In this document: positions 8,275 to 17,688 of the stretch, in pieces
How the letters are laid out: the number at the start of each line of letters is the position of its first letter
Position numbering within the stretch: the stretch's first letter is position 1
NCBI GenBank assembly: GCA_022841475.1
Contig: JALHRJ010000023.1
Coordinates: 1-64,000, forward strand
DNA length: 64,000 nt
Origin: Cyclobacteriaceae bacterium
Lineage (GTDB): Bacteria; Bacteroidota; Bacteroidia; Cytophagales; Cyclobacteriaceae
Reading direction: 5' to 3'
Position numbers and translations under genes: made by a program
Notes under the pieces: generated by a model
Seen by the model: the letters and a program-made list of their open reading frames with translations, nothing else
Databases searched by the model: none
Told to the model about the DNA's origin: nothing

Positions 8275-8878
8275 TACTCGATCTACTTTTTAATGGAAAA
8301 CCCAAATTAAGTTCAAAAGAAAGCTGCCCGTATCTCTCCCACCCACTTTCGTCAAATCCAGTCGTAGAATTGATTTGATTATATTTTCCATAATGTGTAG
8401 CAAACCAAACGTTTATTTCTATTGGATATTTTTCTTTAATAAAAAATTGATAACCCGTGATTATACCCAGCCCAAGATAATTTGCATATTTTCCTTCATA
8501 TCGTATCTCTTGATAGGAATAGAGAGGAAACAAACCTATATAGTATCCGCGGTAAATTTTATTACTAAGATAGTATCGAATTTGTGGTCTAAAATAAAAA
8601 ATCTGGTTGTTTCTTACCGTACTGGCGGTACTGCCTGTGTATTGTCTATAAGTCCAGTTATAATAGTCAAATACTATGTTGTAGCTAAATTTTTTTATTA
8701 TCTGACCTTCGTAATGAGTTGTGATCCACAGGTTATTTTTAGCAACAGCCCAAACCAAGGGATAGATAGAAATTTTTAAATATTTTTTTTTCGGGAATTC
8801 AAATTCTGTCTCTTGACTAAACAAAGTGCTGCTCATAGAAAATAATAATAGAAAAAGTCTTAAGCGTAAGGATTTCAT
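8258..8878 (-). CDS. Small secreted/outer-membrane beta-barrel-like protein
   Basis: 206 residues from the ATG at 8878, which gives a standard signal peptide (MKSLRLRLFLLLFSM..., cleavage after a Phe-Ser-Gln stretch). The start codon overlaps the stop of the upstream methyltransferase as TAATG, so translation is coupled. The frame extends to 8914 but would then run into the methyltransferase. The mature part alternates aromatic and polar residues ('YNIVFDYYNWTYRQYTG', 'YYIGLFPLYSYQEIRY'), as expected for an eight-stranded outer-membrane barrel of the DUF3575 or similar type. I cannot name a specific family. The strand pattern is visible; function is unknown. Confidence 0.7.
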   Translation of the reverse strand: MKSLRLRLFLLLFSMSSTLFSQETEFEFPKKKYLKISIYPLVWAVAKNNLWITTHYEGQIIKKFSYNIVFDYYNWTYRQYTGSTASTVRNNQIFYFRPQIRYYLSNKIYRGYYIGLFPLYSYQEIRYEGKYANYLGLGIITGYQFFIKEKYPIEINVWFATHYGKYNQINSTTGFDESGWERYGQLSFELNLGFPLKSRSSTTNSK

Positions 8879-10110
8879 TAATATAAACCATTTGAGTTTG
8901 TAATGCGCGAGCAAAGCGCGAGATATTTTTTCTTTTCGGATGAAAATCCTATCAGGTATTTATCGCCACCATCGCGAAGTTTAAGTTTCTTCTTTAGTTC
9001 TTCGGGCTTAAGTGGATAATTTCTGGTTACGATGTTTACCTGGTTATTTGGTAAAAGATCGTGCAATTTCTTTGCCTCAGGATTCAGCATGTCAATCTGA
9101 AAGATTCTTCCCTGAAAATTCTCTAGCAGCCTCTCCGATGTATAAAGATGGGTGTTGGCAGCAAGCTTTTGCAGCTTATTTTTTTCGGAAATCAATTTGA
9201 ATGCGCCAGCTTTTAAAATGCTGGCATTGGGTTCATATAAATATTTTTGAGGTTCACCCAGAATGACTAATGAATTTTTTTCGGCTTCTAATGTAAACGA
9301 AATCGTTGATCGAATTTCTCCATCGGAGAAGAGATCAACAGCCTCAATGGAAACCTCACCCACATAGTTCTTATCAGCCAGATAGAGAAGTTCTTTACAC
9401 TCATTGTCGACTGAAACGACATAAACCTTTTTAACATGATCAAGCTCCCGCAGTCCTTGCTGTATATCCAACAAGGGGGAAGTTTTTACCAATAAAAACC
9501 GGCTTCGACTTAAAATGGTCTTTTGAAGTTGGGTTACATCTGGTAAGCAATCAGCAAGTCGGATAATTTTGCGCGACTTGTTATCTCTCCGGCTCGGGTC
9601 TATAAAAACAAGATCGAAGTCAATAGCAGTTTGATCCATAAATTGTTCCGCATCGGTATTGCGATGGATAATGTTTGCGGCTTTCAACACTTCGTGGTTA
9701 TGCCGGGTAATTTCAAAGAGTTCCTTATCAGGCTCGATGTAATGAAACGAATTGAAATTCTTCGACAAGTAGAAACTATCCACACCCAAACCACCGGTCA
9801 AATCAACAGCGACTCGTATTTCATCAAGAATTGTCTCGACAATTTTCGATTTAAACAAAGCAGTTGCTTGCGAAGAGGATTGTTCGAGATTGAGCGTTGG
9901 CGGATAGATGATGCCCTTCGTTTGATACCAGGTTGCAAGTTTTGCTTTTGCTTTCCTTCTGCCAACCAACTGCTGGGCAATCCATGCAGCCGGTAAACCA
10001 AAAACTTCCTTATGTCTTAATACAAATTGTCTTTCATCCTCGCCTTCATGATGAATGATAAAATCCTGAACATCGGGGTGAGCAATTCGGAAAAGATAAT
10101 TTGTTGGCAT
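8878..10110 (-). CDS. Class I SAM methyltransferase with THUMP-like/PG_1098-type domain
   Basis: 410 residues. The SAM-binding motif I is DLTGGLGVD at residues 103-111, and the catalytic-type motif DPSRR lies at 171-175, preceded by 'FDLVFI'. The C-terminal half (from about 310) matches the THUMP-like and ferredoxin-like appendage seen in the Bacteroidota PG_1098 group, ending in a Lys-rich 'KKYLALCSR'. The substrate is unknown; the THUMP-like domain points to RNA, which is inference. It is divergent from the MFS gene with a 38-bp gap and is followed by the coupled outer-membrane protein gene. Confidence 0.85.
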   Translation of the reverse strand: MPTNYLFRIAHPDVQDFIIHHEGEDERQFVLRHKEVFGLPAAWIAQQLVGRRKAKAKLATWYQTKGIIYPPTLNLEQSSSQATALFKSKIVETILDEIRVAVDLTGGLGVDSFYLSKNFNSFHYIEPDKELFEITRHNHEVLKAANIIHRNTDAEQFMDQTAIDFDLVFIDPSRRDNKSRKIIRLADCLPDVTQLQKTILSRSRFLLVKTSPLLDIQQGLRELDHVKKVYVVSVDNECKELLYLADKNYVGEVSIEAVDLFSDGEIRSTISFTLEAEKNSLVILGEPQKYLYEPNASILKAGAFKLISEKNKLQKLAANTHLYTSERLLENFQGRIFQIDMLNPEAKKLHDLLPNNQVNIVTRNYPLKPEELKKKLKLRDGGDKYLIGFSSEKKKYLALCSRITNSNGLY

Positions 10111-10148
10111 GAAGGCAAAGTTGCAAATTCGCGCGCTATTCTTTTACG

Positions 10149-11342
10149 ATGAGAAAATCTCCCCTGTTTGTTCTCTTTATTACCATTTTTCTGGACATGC
10201 TGGGATTTGGAATCATTATCCCCATTCTACCTATATTCACCAAAGAACTGGGGGCGCAGGATTACCAGATAGGACTTATTGCCATGATCTATCCGATCAT
10301 GAACTTCTTTTTTGCGCCCATGTGGGGAACGCTCAGCGATCGGCACGGGCGCAGACCCATTATTTTAATAAGTGTCTTTATCACCGGAGTAGCTTATCTC
10401 GTGTTTGCACAGGTAAACGGATTGATCATTCTCTTTTTTTCAAGAATGTTATCCGGAATTGGTTCAGCGAATATCTCAGTAGCTCAGGCCTATATTGCGG
10501 ACGTCACCACTCCGAAGGAACGAACGAAGACACTCGGATTTTTAGGAGCTGCTTTTGGAATAGGGTTTATCATAGGACCAACGCTTGGCGGGTTTCTCAA
10601 AAGTATATCAGCGCCTGGTCAGGTTGATTGGGTTGGCTACGTAACAGCCGGCATGTCATTTATCAATTTTGGTTTAGCCTACTTCTTACTTCCCGAATCA
10701 CTCAAAACAAAGCGTGCAGATGCACCTTTTAATTTTAGAGTAGTAACGGGCATAGTTAAGGAGTTGAGGAAACCATCGATACGCGAGTTATTGTTGATCA
10801 ACTTCATATTTATCTCAGCTTTTATGTTAATGCAGATGGCCAGCTCATTGATGTGGAAAGAAGTGGATGGACTGAGTGATCAGCAAATTGGCTATGTGTT
10901 TGCCTTTGTAGGACTGGCTACAGCCATCGTGCAAGGTGCTTTGGTGGGCCGAATGGTGAAATGGTTAGGTGAAACCAAGATGCTAACGTATGGTGTATTT
11001 TTTATGATCGTAGGACTGGTTATGTTGCCACTGGTTGGTGAATCCTATTTTATCCCGTTAGAATTAGTTGGCTTAGCACTGGTTGCCCTTGCCAATGGCT
11101 GCCTTACGCCTAGTATCACGTCCTTAATTACAAAATATACTGACCCAAAAGATGTAGGTCAGGTGTTGGGGGTCAATCAATCATTTGGATCAGTTGCCCG
11201 CGCTGCCGGCATGGGCGTGAGTGGCTTTTTATATGGGATGAATTTTCATGTGCCGTTTTTTGTCGGAGCCTTCCTAATGGCCATTTGCTTTTGGCTTGCC
11301 AACAACTTTTCAAAGACACCTTCACCCGTGCATCATTCCTGA
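10149..11342 (+). CDS. MFS multidrug/tetracycline-type exporter
   Basis: 397 residues with about 12 transmembrane segments. The first helix carries 'FLDMLGFGIIIPILP', and the loop 2-3 motif A is GTLSDRHGRRP at about residues 60-70, both typical of the DHA1 (TetA-like) proton antiporters. A motif C-like Gly/Pro-rich helix ('GFLGAAFGIGFIIGPTLGG') is near residues 137-155. Its role is probably export of a small hydrophobic compound. The substrate cannot be told from sequence. It ends 10 bp inside the convergent LAB_N gene. Confidence 0.9.
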   Translation: MRKSPLFVLFITIFLDMLGFGIIIPILPIFTKELGAQDYQIGLIAMIYPIMNFFFAPMWGTLSDRHGRRPIILISVFITGVAYLVFAQVNGLIILFFSRMLSGIGSANISVAQAYIADVTTPKERTKTLGFLGAAFGIGFIIGPTLGGFLKSISAPGQVDWVGYVTAGMSFINFGLAYFLLPESLKTKRADAPFNFRVVTGIVKELRKPSIRELLLINFIFISAFMLMQMASSLMWKEVDGLSDQQIGYVFAFVGLATAIVQGALVGRMVKWLGETKMLTYGVFFMIVGLVMLPLVGESYFIPLELVGLALVALANGCLTPSITSLITKYTDPKDVGQVLGVNQSFGSVARAAGMGVSGFLYGMNFHVPFFVGAFLMAICFWLANNFSKTPSPVHHS

Positions 11343-11998
11343 ATAGAGGAGCGCGGCAATTTAACCAGCGACCAATAAATGTTTCGCAAATAGGCGATCA
11401 ATCCAAGTCCTTGCGCAACAAGCAGGACGGGATCGTGGCGGTAAATGCCATACACCACCACCATCACTGAAGCAAAAGCACTGATCACCCAAAAACCCAG
11501 TGGCAAAATGGATTCATTTACTTTTTCAGAATGATACCATTGATATAGGTATCTGAAATTGAGCAGTAGTTGCCCAATGCTGCCAAGGATAATAAACCGA
11601 TCCGTAAAATCGGCCTGATCAAATGTTTGTTGAAATAATCCGGGATAAAATACACCTACCCATATAAACAAAAGAGCAGGAAGGGGAAAAATTACGATGC
11701 GCAAGACCTTTGGAATCTTAATCCAAAACCCCTTAAGCTGAAGATTGCGGATGTAGATGTAAAAGGAAATAGATTGCCCGAAAAGAATAACAATATCATG
11801 TCTTAGTACACCATAAATAAGAAATAGAAAAGAGCCTGCTAAACTGAAAATCCAGAAAATAGTGGGCGATACCACGCGGCCTGCCCGCTCTGATTGGATC
11901 CATTGTGTTATTGTGCGCGCGCCAAACAACGATTGGGCAAAAAAGCCCAACCCGTAAATGAGTATATCTTGCCAGGAAAGTTGTTTGAAAAAGTCCAC
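11333..11998 (-). CDS. Membrane protein with two tandem LAB_N domains
   Basis: 221 residues, almost entirely membrane-spanning. Two repeats of the lipid A disaccharide synthase N-terminal (LAB_N) pattern are visible. The first is at about residues 14-85 ('FFAQSLFGARTITQWIQSE...YGVLRHDIVILFGQ'). The second is at about residues 140-210 ('GSIGQLLLNFRYLYQWYHSE...YGIYRHDPVLLVAQ'). Each has the Arg/Gln-Trp and 'RHD' signature. LAB_N proteins occur fused to LpxB or free-standing, and the free form has no proven function. The gene starts 23 bp after the efflux adaptor stop on the same strand and so may be co-transcribed with it. Confidence 0.88.
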   Translation of the reverse strand: MDFFKQLSWQDILIYGLGFFAQSLFGARTITQWIQSERAGRVVSPTIFWIFSLAGSFLFLIYGVLRHDIVILFGQSISFYIYIRNLQLKGFWIKIPKVLRIVIFPLPALLFIWVGVFYPGLFQQTFDQADFTDRFIILGSIGQLLLNFRYLYQWYHSEKVNESILPLGFWVISAFASVMVVVYGIYRHDPVLLVAQGLGLIAYLRNIYWSLVKLPRSSIQE

Positions 11999-12021
11999 CC
12001 GATTAAATTTTTGGAAGGCAC

Positions 12022-13200
12022 CTATTCCTCCTCCACCTTGTTTTTCATCGTCATCAACAGGTTATAGGCACCCTTCATTACAACATTTTTGTCGAGTAGC
12101 TTGTCAGCGGAAATGATTTCGATAAATCCGTTTTCAGAATCACCGGTTTTGACTTCCTGAATGGTGAATGTTGCCTCACTTTCAGATAAGAAAATATATT
12201 GATTATTTTCAAAGCGAACGATTGCTTCTTCGGGCAATGCGTAGACGCTGTTATTTTTAAGTTCAATCTCAGCATTCATGTACATGCCAGGTATCAGGCT
12301 CTTGTCATAATTTTCAAAATGAGAATGAACTTCCGTGCTGCGTTCTGCAGATAGATTTTTACCAATTAAAATAATTTCACACTCGTACCTTTTATCAGGC
12401 TGACTATTGGTGTATGCATACACCGTTTGGCCAATTGAGAGTTTGCTCAGATCTTTTTCAAAAATGGTTAACGCCAGATGGATATCGGAAGGATTGATCA
12501 ATTCAAACAACACTTCAGAGGGTTGCGTATACTTGCCTATATTGACATTCACACTGGAAACATACCCATCAATGGGTGAGTAAAGATTTATACTTTTTGA
12601 AATGGAATTTTCATCCAGTTTGTCAGGGTTTACGCCAATAAGTTTTAGCCGCTCTGCCAGCGACTTCACATTGATCTTTTCGGTAGTATAATCTACTTCA
12701 GTTTGCTGTAAGACTTTATCGCTACTCGCTTTGCTTTGATTGAGTTCTTTTTGTCGGTTGTATTCGTTAGCTGTAAATTTTAACCGGGCTTTGGCGGTTA
12801 AATAGTCTTGCTGCAACTGGATATATTGCTGATCTTCCATGACCGCAATTACTTCGCCTTTATTTAAATGCATGCCAGGAAGCAGCTTCGTTGATTTAAG
12901 ATAACCACCCATGGGCACACTTACCGAAATCATATTTTGAGGCGGCACATCTATGCGACCGTTTACTTTTAGCACACTTGAAATAGATTTTGGCCCAATT
13001 TTCCCCAGCTCAATATCAGCATTTTTAAGCTGATCATTGGAAAGTGTAACCGAATTTCCGATTTCACCAGTATCGATACTCTCGGCTTCTTCATTTTTAG
13101 AACCACAGGAAATAACCAACCACAGTGCACTTAGAAAGAGTATAGATTTTGATCCGTTTCGCATTTTAGCAAGAGTATTTATAAGAGGAATATTTTTCAT
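12022..13200 (-). CDS. CzcB/CusB-type efflux periplasmic adaptor lipoprotein
   Basis: 392 residues. Lipoprotein signal with lipobox Cys at about residue 32 ('LWLVISC'). The membrane-fusion protein plan follows: barrel-sandwich hybrid halves ('VSVPMGGYLKS...LNKGEVIAVMEDQQYIQLQ' and 'INLYSPIDGYVSSVNVNIGKYTQP'), an alpha-helical hairpin between them at about residues 130-200, then the beta-barrel and membrane-proximal domains. It connects the inner-membrane pump to the outer channel in a tripartite divalent-metal exporter. It starts 6 bp after the pump-channel fusion gene, clearly one operon. I see no His-rich metal-binding N-terminus. Confidence 0.93.
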   Translation of the reverse strand: MKNIPLINTLAKMRNGSKSILFLSALWLVISCGSKNEEAESIDTGEIGNSVTLSNDQLKNADIELGKIGPKSISSVLKVNGRIDVPPQNMISVSVPMGGYLKSTKLLPGMHLNKGEVIAVMEDQQYIQLQQDYLTAKARLKFTANEYNRQKELNQSKASSDKVLQQTEVDYTTEKINVKSLAERLKLIGVNPDKLDENSISKSINLYSPIDGYVSSVNVNIGKYTQPSEVLFELINPSDIHLALTIFEKDLSKLSIGQTVYAYTNSQPDKRYECEIILIGKNLSAERSTEVHSHFENYDKSLIPGMYMNAEIELKNNSVYALPEEAIVRFENNQYIFLSESEATFTIQEVKTGDSENGFIEIISADKLLDKNVVMKGAYNLLMTMKNKVEEE

Positions 13201-13206
13201 GGTGCA

Positions 13207-16200
13207 CTATTTAGAAATAAAATAATTGAGTTGAATGATACTTTCGTTGAGGTTATTGACGGCAATTAAATATTCGTTACGAAGTGAGATCGCCTGATTG
13301 GTAAGCATTACCCATTCAAGGTAATTGATGCCGCCATTTGCAAATTGTTTATTGGCCGCATCACTGATGAGTCCCGCGTTTCTCAAGCCAGCTTGTTCAT
13401 AGTAGTCAACTGATTTCGAGAAATTCCTGTATTGAGTGACTGCTCGTTGGTAATCGGTATTGAATTGCTGCAAACCCACGAGATAATTCGATTCGGAAAT
13501 TTTCTGAAAGGATTTGGAGGCATTGATTTTTGCCCGTTGCGAGCCATAGAACAGGGGAATACCAAGACCCACCTGCCCAGACTGAAAACGAGTAGTGCCA
13601 TCATACACTACATCATCGGCACCAGTGCCCCGCATCGACATGTTGTTATAGGCAAAAGTAAAGTCGGGAAGCAATCTGGATTTTTCCAGTTGTGTATTCT
13701 TTATCGAGATTAACTTTTGTTGTTGCAGCCATTGAATGGCTGGATGTTGGGATAGGGTAGTTGTATCCAGCGTTTCGATCCTGCTCATCTTAAAGTCGCC
13801 TTCCTGTGGCACAAGCCATGTGGTTGTATTCAACAAAAGTTGAAATTGTGTCTGCAGCAACTCAAGGTCGGCATTCAACTGATTTAATTGAAGCGCGATT
13901 TGTGCCCGTTGTGTTTCGGCCGTTGTTTTTTCAAGAATATTAGTCTCACCTACGGCAAATCGCAAATCAGCTTTCTCCAAAAAATTGTTATATAAACTAT
14001 CATTCTGCTGAAGCAGTTTTTTCTTTTGTTGGAGATAGGTAAGCATATAATAGACTTGCGATACCTGCCGTTTCAAATCCGTCTCTTTCAGGGTTACGTT
14101 CAACATGCTACTCCGCCACTCTTCACGGAGCACTGATTTTTGATTCGCGTAAACGGACGGAAAATTGATATTTTGATTAACAACAAATCGATTGTCAGAA
14201 AAACTACTATTCATTTGTCCGTATTCACCCACTATCATCGTCTGCGGGATGCTTGCACCGGATTTAATCAGTTTACTTTGGTACTCAGCCTTAAGCCGCT
14301 CATTTTTCACCAATAAATTGTTAACAAGGGCGGTGTCTATAGCGGCTTGTACAGTGATCGGAATTTGGGCTTTTGTTTCTGTAGCCAGTAAAGTCAGAAT
14401 AGCGAATAGCAAAAGCACGGCCGTTGGATTCATTCTGTTTTTCTTTCTAACAAGTTTGGTTTCGAAGAGGATGTAGAGAACAGGAAGAACGAATAAGGTC
14501 AGGAATGTTGCAATCAGCAACCCTCCAATTACAACTGTTGCTAACGGTCGTTGCACTTCAGCACCGGCACCATTACTCAATGCCATGGGCAGGAAACCAA
14601 GTGAAGCAACTAATGCAGTCATCAACACGGGACGCAATCTTACTTTTGTTCCAGACATCACAACAAGTTTGAGGTCGTTCAGCCCATCAGCTTTCAGCCG
14701 ATTAAATTCGGCTACCAACACAATACCATTTAACACCGCTACACCAAATAAGGCGATAAATCCCACACCGGCACTAATACTAAACGGCATACCCCGTGTG
14801 GCGAGAGCAAAAATTCCCCCAATGGCAGAGAGGGGAATAGCCGAATAAATTAACAAGCCATGTTTTACAGACTTGAAAGCAAAATAGAGCATGAGAAAAA
14901 TCAATAACAATGATATAGGCACTGCAATACTCAATCGTTGCTTGGCTGCATTTAAATTTTCAAATGCGCCACCATACGTAACAAAATAGCCGGGCGGAAA
15001 TTTTATCTGAGCCTCTACCTTTTTCTGCAGTTCGTTAACAATAGTTTCAACATCGCGACCGCGTACATTGAAGCCAATGATTATTCTTCGCTTGGCATCT
15101 TCCCGCTGAATTTGATTGGGACCTTCTTTAATTTCAACATCTGCCAGCTGGTATAAAGGAATTTGATTTCCCTGCGGGGATGAGATTAATAGATTTTGAA
15201 CATCAGTGATGCTCTTGCGTTGCTCACCCTCCATACGGACAACCAGGTCAAATCTTTTTTCATCTTCATAGACCTGTCCTGTACTTTGTCCCGCAAATGC
15301 CGTGTTTACTGTTCGGTTGATGTCAGAAATGTTCATACCGTATTGCGCGATGGCACCCCGGTTATAGCGTATTACAATTTGAGGCATGCCACCAACAGCC
15401 TCCACATATAAGTTGGCGCTTCCCTCTACGGTGTTTACCACATTGCCTAGTTTGTTGGCATAGTGTGCAAGGGTATCCAGATTTTCTCCAAAGATTTTAC
15501 AGACTACATCTTGCCTGGCTCCCGTCATCAATTCATTAAAGCGCATCTGCACCGGATACTGAAAGCCAAAGGTAACACCCGGTACTGCCTCTAAAGCCTT
15601 TGCCATTTTTTCAGCAAGCTCGTTGAAGGTTGTAGCCGAAGTCCACTCTTTTTTATCTTTCAGGATTACCATCATATCGCTGGCTTCAATAGGCATGGGA
15701 TCTGTAGGCACCTCGCCACTTCCCGTTTTACCGACTACCTTAATTACCTCAGGGAAATTTTCAAGTAATATTTTTTCTCCTTTCAGCGTTGCCTCAATAG
15801 AAACATTAAGGTTGCTGCCCGTAAGCACACGCGTGTCAACGGCAAAGTCACCTTCTTCCAAAGCCGGAATAAACTCACCACCAAGATTTGAAAGAGTAAA
15901 CATCGCTCCGGCAAATAATATGATTACCACAAGCACCACTGTTTTTGGAAAGCCCAACACCTTTTCCAACAGGGCCTGATAAACGCGTTCAATTTTTTCC
16001 ATCATTTTATCAGAGATATTTTTTGTGTGCTTCACCTTCTTGCTAAGAAAAACAGCGCTCATCATGGGGATGTAGGTGAGTGAAAGAATGAAGGCGCCCA
16101 ACAAAGCAAAAGCAACGGTTTGAGCCATGGGCTTAAACATTTTTCCTTCAATACCTTCCAAACTTAAGATTGGCAGATATACGATCAGAATAATGATTTG

Positions 16201-17565
16201 TCCGAACACGGCACTGTTCATCATCCTGCCTGCTGAATGCTTGACTTCGCCATCCATTTCATTTTGAGTGATCTCACTTCGCGTGATGAATTTTTTACTA
16301 TGAGCCAGTTGATGCATAACGGCTTCTACAATAATAACCGCACCGTCAACAATAAGTCCGAAATCAAGCGCCCCCAGACTCATCAGATTTCCACTCACGC
16401 CAAACATGTTCATCATGATAACAGCAAAAAGCATGGCCAGCGGAATTACCGAGGCGACTAAAAAGCCGGCCCGGAAATTTCCAAGAAAGAGCACCAGAAC
16501 AAAAACCACAATCAATGCTCCTTCCATCAAGTTAGTTTGCACTGTGCCTATGGCATTGTTTACCATCTTGGTTCTATCAAGAAATGGCTCAATCTCAATT
16601 CCTTCAGGAACGATTTTTTTGATTTGTTCAATCCTGTCTTTTACATCTTTTATAACTTCATTGCTGTTCGCGCCCTTTAGCATCATCACAATAGCACCGG
16701 CCACCTCACCCTCTCCATTGTAGGTCATGGCTCCATATCGGATGGCACTACCAAATCGAACTTCGGCTATGTCCTTAATAAAAAGCGGAGTACCGTTCTC
16801 TGTATTTTTTACTGCAATGCTGTTGATATCGGAGAGCCCCCCGATGAGTCCTTCACTTCTTATATAGAGAACGGTTGCTTGTCTCTCAATGTAGGCACCG
16901 CCTGTATTTTGATTATTATTTTCTACGGCACTAAATACATCGCCAATAGTAAGTCCAAAGGCTTTTAACTTATTCGGATCAATAGCGATCTCATACTGTT
17001 TTAGCTTACCGCCAAAACTGCTAACATCGGCTACGCCAGGGACACGCAAAAGTTGTCTTCGGACAATCCAATCCTGAATAGTGCGCAGCTCCGTAATGTC
17101 ATACCGATCTTCATATCCTTTTTTAGGTTTAACTACATATTGATAAATTTCGCCAAGCCCCGTTGTTACGGGGGCTAAAACCGGAACACCCAACCCGGTT
17201 GGAAGCTGATCTTTTACAATTTGTAAGCGTTCGGTAACCTGCTGCCGTGCCCAATAAACATCGGTATCATCATCAAACACAATAGTTACCAGCGATAACC
17301 CGAATCGCGAAAAACTCCGGATTTCAATAAGGCCGGGTATGTTGCTGTTTACCTGTTCGATCGGGAAGGTAATGAGGCGTTCAATATCGGCTGCACCTAA
17401 GGAAGGAACGGATGTAATTACCTGTACCTGGTTATTGGTGATGTCAGGCACGGCATCGATGGGCAGACGCGTAAACTCATAGCTGCCAAAGCCAATGAGG
17501 CCAATCACCAATAGTCCAATGATTAGTTTTTGCCGTACTGAAAATTCTATGATTCTGTTTAGCAT
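13207..17565 (-). CDS. CzcA/CusA-type heavy-metal RND pump fused to a TolC-like outer-membrane channel
   Basis: 1,452 residues. Residues 1-1040 form a complete heavy-metal RND transporter: it starts MLNRIIEFSVRQKL and has the transmembrane-4 signature DFGLIVDGAVIIVE at about 400-413, which matches the Zn/Co/Ni (HME1) pattern rather than the Cu/Ag pattern. A last helix ends at about residue 1035. After 'KKNR' comes a second hydrophobic signal-like segment starting at Met1045 and ending near an Ala-Gln site. About 400 residues of TolC/OEP type follow, with long coiled-coil helices and 'EKTTAETQRAQIALQLNQLNADLELLQTQ'-type heptads. Pump and channel in one frame is a Bacteroidota arrangement. Cleavage or internal initiation must separate the parts for the channel to reach the outer membrane. 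The adaptor follows after 6 bp. Confidence 0.93.
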   Translation of the reverse strand: MLNRIIEFSVRQKLIIGLLVIGLIGFGSYEFTRLPIDAVPDITNNQVQVITSVPSLGAADIERLITFPIEQVNSNIPGLIEIRSFSRFGLSLVTIVFDDDTDVYWARQQVTERLQIVKDQLPTGLGVPVLAPVTTGLGEIYQYVVKPKKGYEDRYDITELRTIQDWIVRRQLLRVPGVADVSSFGGKLKQYEIAIDPNKLKAFGLTIGDVFSAVENNNQNTGGAYIERQATVLYIRSEGLIGGLSDINSIAVKNTENGTPLFIKDIAEVRFGSAIRYGAMTYNGEGEVAGAIVMMLKGANSNEVIKDVKDRIEQIKKIVPEGIEIEPFLDRTKMVNNAIGTVQTNLMEGALIVVFVLVLFLGNFRAGFLVASVIPLAMLFAVIMMNMFGVSGNLMSLGALDFGLIVDGAVIIVEAVMHQLAHSKKFITRSEITQNEMDGEVKHSAGRMMNSAVFGQIIILIVYLPILSLEGIEGKMFKPMAQTVAFALLGAFILSLTYIPMMSAVFLSKKVKHTKNISDKMMEKIERVYQALLEKVLGFPKTVVLVVIILFAGAMFTLSNLGGEFIPALEEGDFAVDTRVLTGSNLNVSIEATLKGEKILLENFPEVIKVVGKTGSGEVPTDPMPIEASDMMVILKDKKEWTSATTFNELAEKMAKALEAVPGVTFGFQYPVQMRFNELMTGARQDVVCKIFGENLDTLAHYANKLGNVVNTVEGSANLYVEAVGGMPQIVIRYNRGAIAQYGMNISDINRTVNTAFAGQSTGQVYEDEKRFDLVVRMEGEQRKSITDVQNLLISSPQGNQIPLYQLADVEIKEGPNQIQREDAKRRIIIGFNVRGRDVETIVNELQKKVEAQIKFPPGYFVTYGGAFENLNAAKQRLSIAVPISLLLIFLMLYFAFKSVKHGLLIYSAIPLSAIGGIFALATRGMPFSISAGVGFIALFGVAVLNGIVLVAEFNRLKADGLNDLKLVVMSGTKVRLRPVLMTALVASLGFLPMALSNGAGAEVQRPLATVVIGGLLIATFLTLFVLPVLYILFETKLVRKKNRMNPTAVLLLFAILTLLATETKAQIPITVQAAIDTALVNNLLVKNERLKAEYQSKLIKSGASIPQTMIVGEYGQMNSSFSDNRFVVNQNINFPSVYANQKSVLREEWRSSMLNVTLKETDLKRQVSQVYYMLTYLQQKKKLLQQNDSLYNNFLEKADLRFAVGETNILEKTTAETQRAQIALQLNQLNADLELLQTQFQLLLNTTTWLVPQEGDFKMSRIETLDTTTLSQHPAIQWLQQQKLISIKNTQLEKSRLLPDFTFAYNNMSMRGTGADDVVYDGTTRFQSGQVGLGIPLFYGSQRAKINASKSFQKISESNYLVGLQQFNTDYQRAVTQYRNFSKSVDYYEQAGLRNAGLISDAANKQFANGGINYLEWVMLTNQAISLRNEYLIAVNNLNESIIQLNYFISK

Positions 17566-17594
17566 CGTTGCTGAGTATTAAAGTAGAAATGAGT

Positions 17595-17612
17595 GAAAGT
17601 GATGTCACTTTC
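17595..17612. promoter_or_regulatory. 18-bp perfect palindrome in the efflux-operon promoter gap (candidate operator)
   Basis: GAAAGTGA-TG-TCACTTTC, an 8-bp perfect inverted repeat with a 2-bp centre, lies about 30 nt upstream of the pump-channel start codon, in the 123-bp gap after the small upstream gene. The centre is too short for a stable RNA loop unless two pairs open, so a dimeric regulator site is more likely than a terminator. The regulator is unknown, and none is encoded nearby. Confidence 0.5.
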
Positions 17613-17688
17613 GAAAAGAGTAATGAATAAATAGATTTTACCACAACACGCAGAGCTAAGGCCAGTGTTGTTCAGAGATCAGAAGAAA

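Noticed and set aside
8375-8779. 134-codon frame opposite the outer-membrane protein gene
   Set aside because: The minus-strand frame has a signal peptide, barrel pattern and coupled start; the plus frame has none of these.
10109-10627. 172-codon frame inside the MFS gene on the same strand
   Set aside because: Shadow frame of a well-supported exporter; composition is Cys/His/Ser-rich with no domain.
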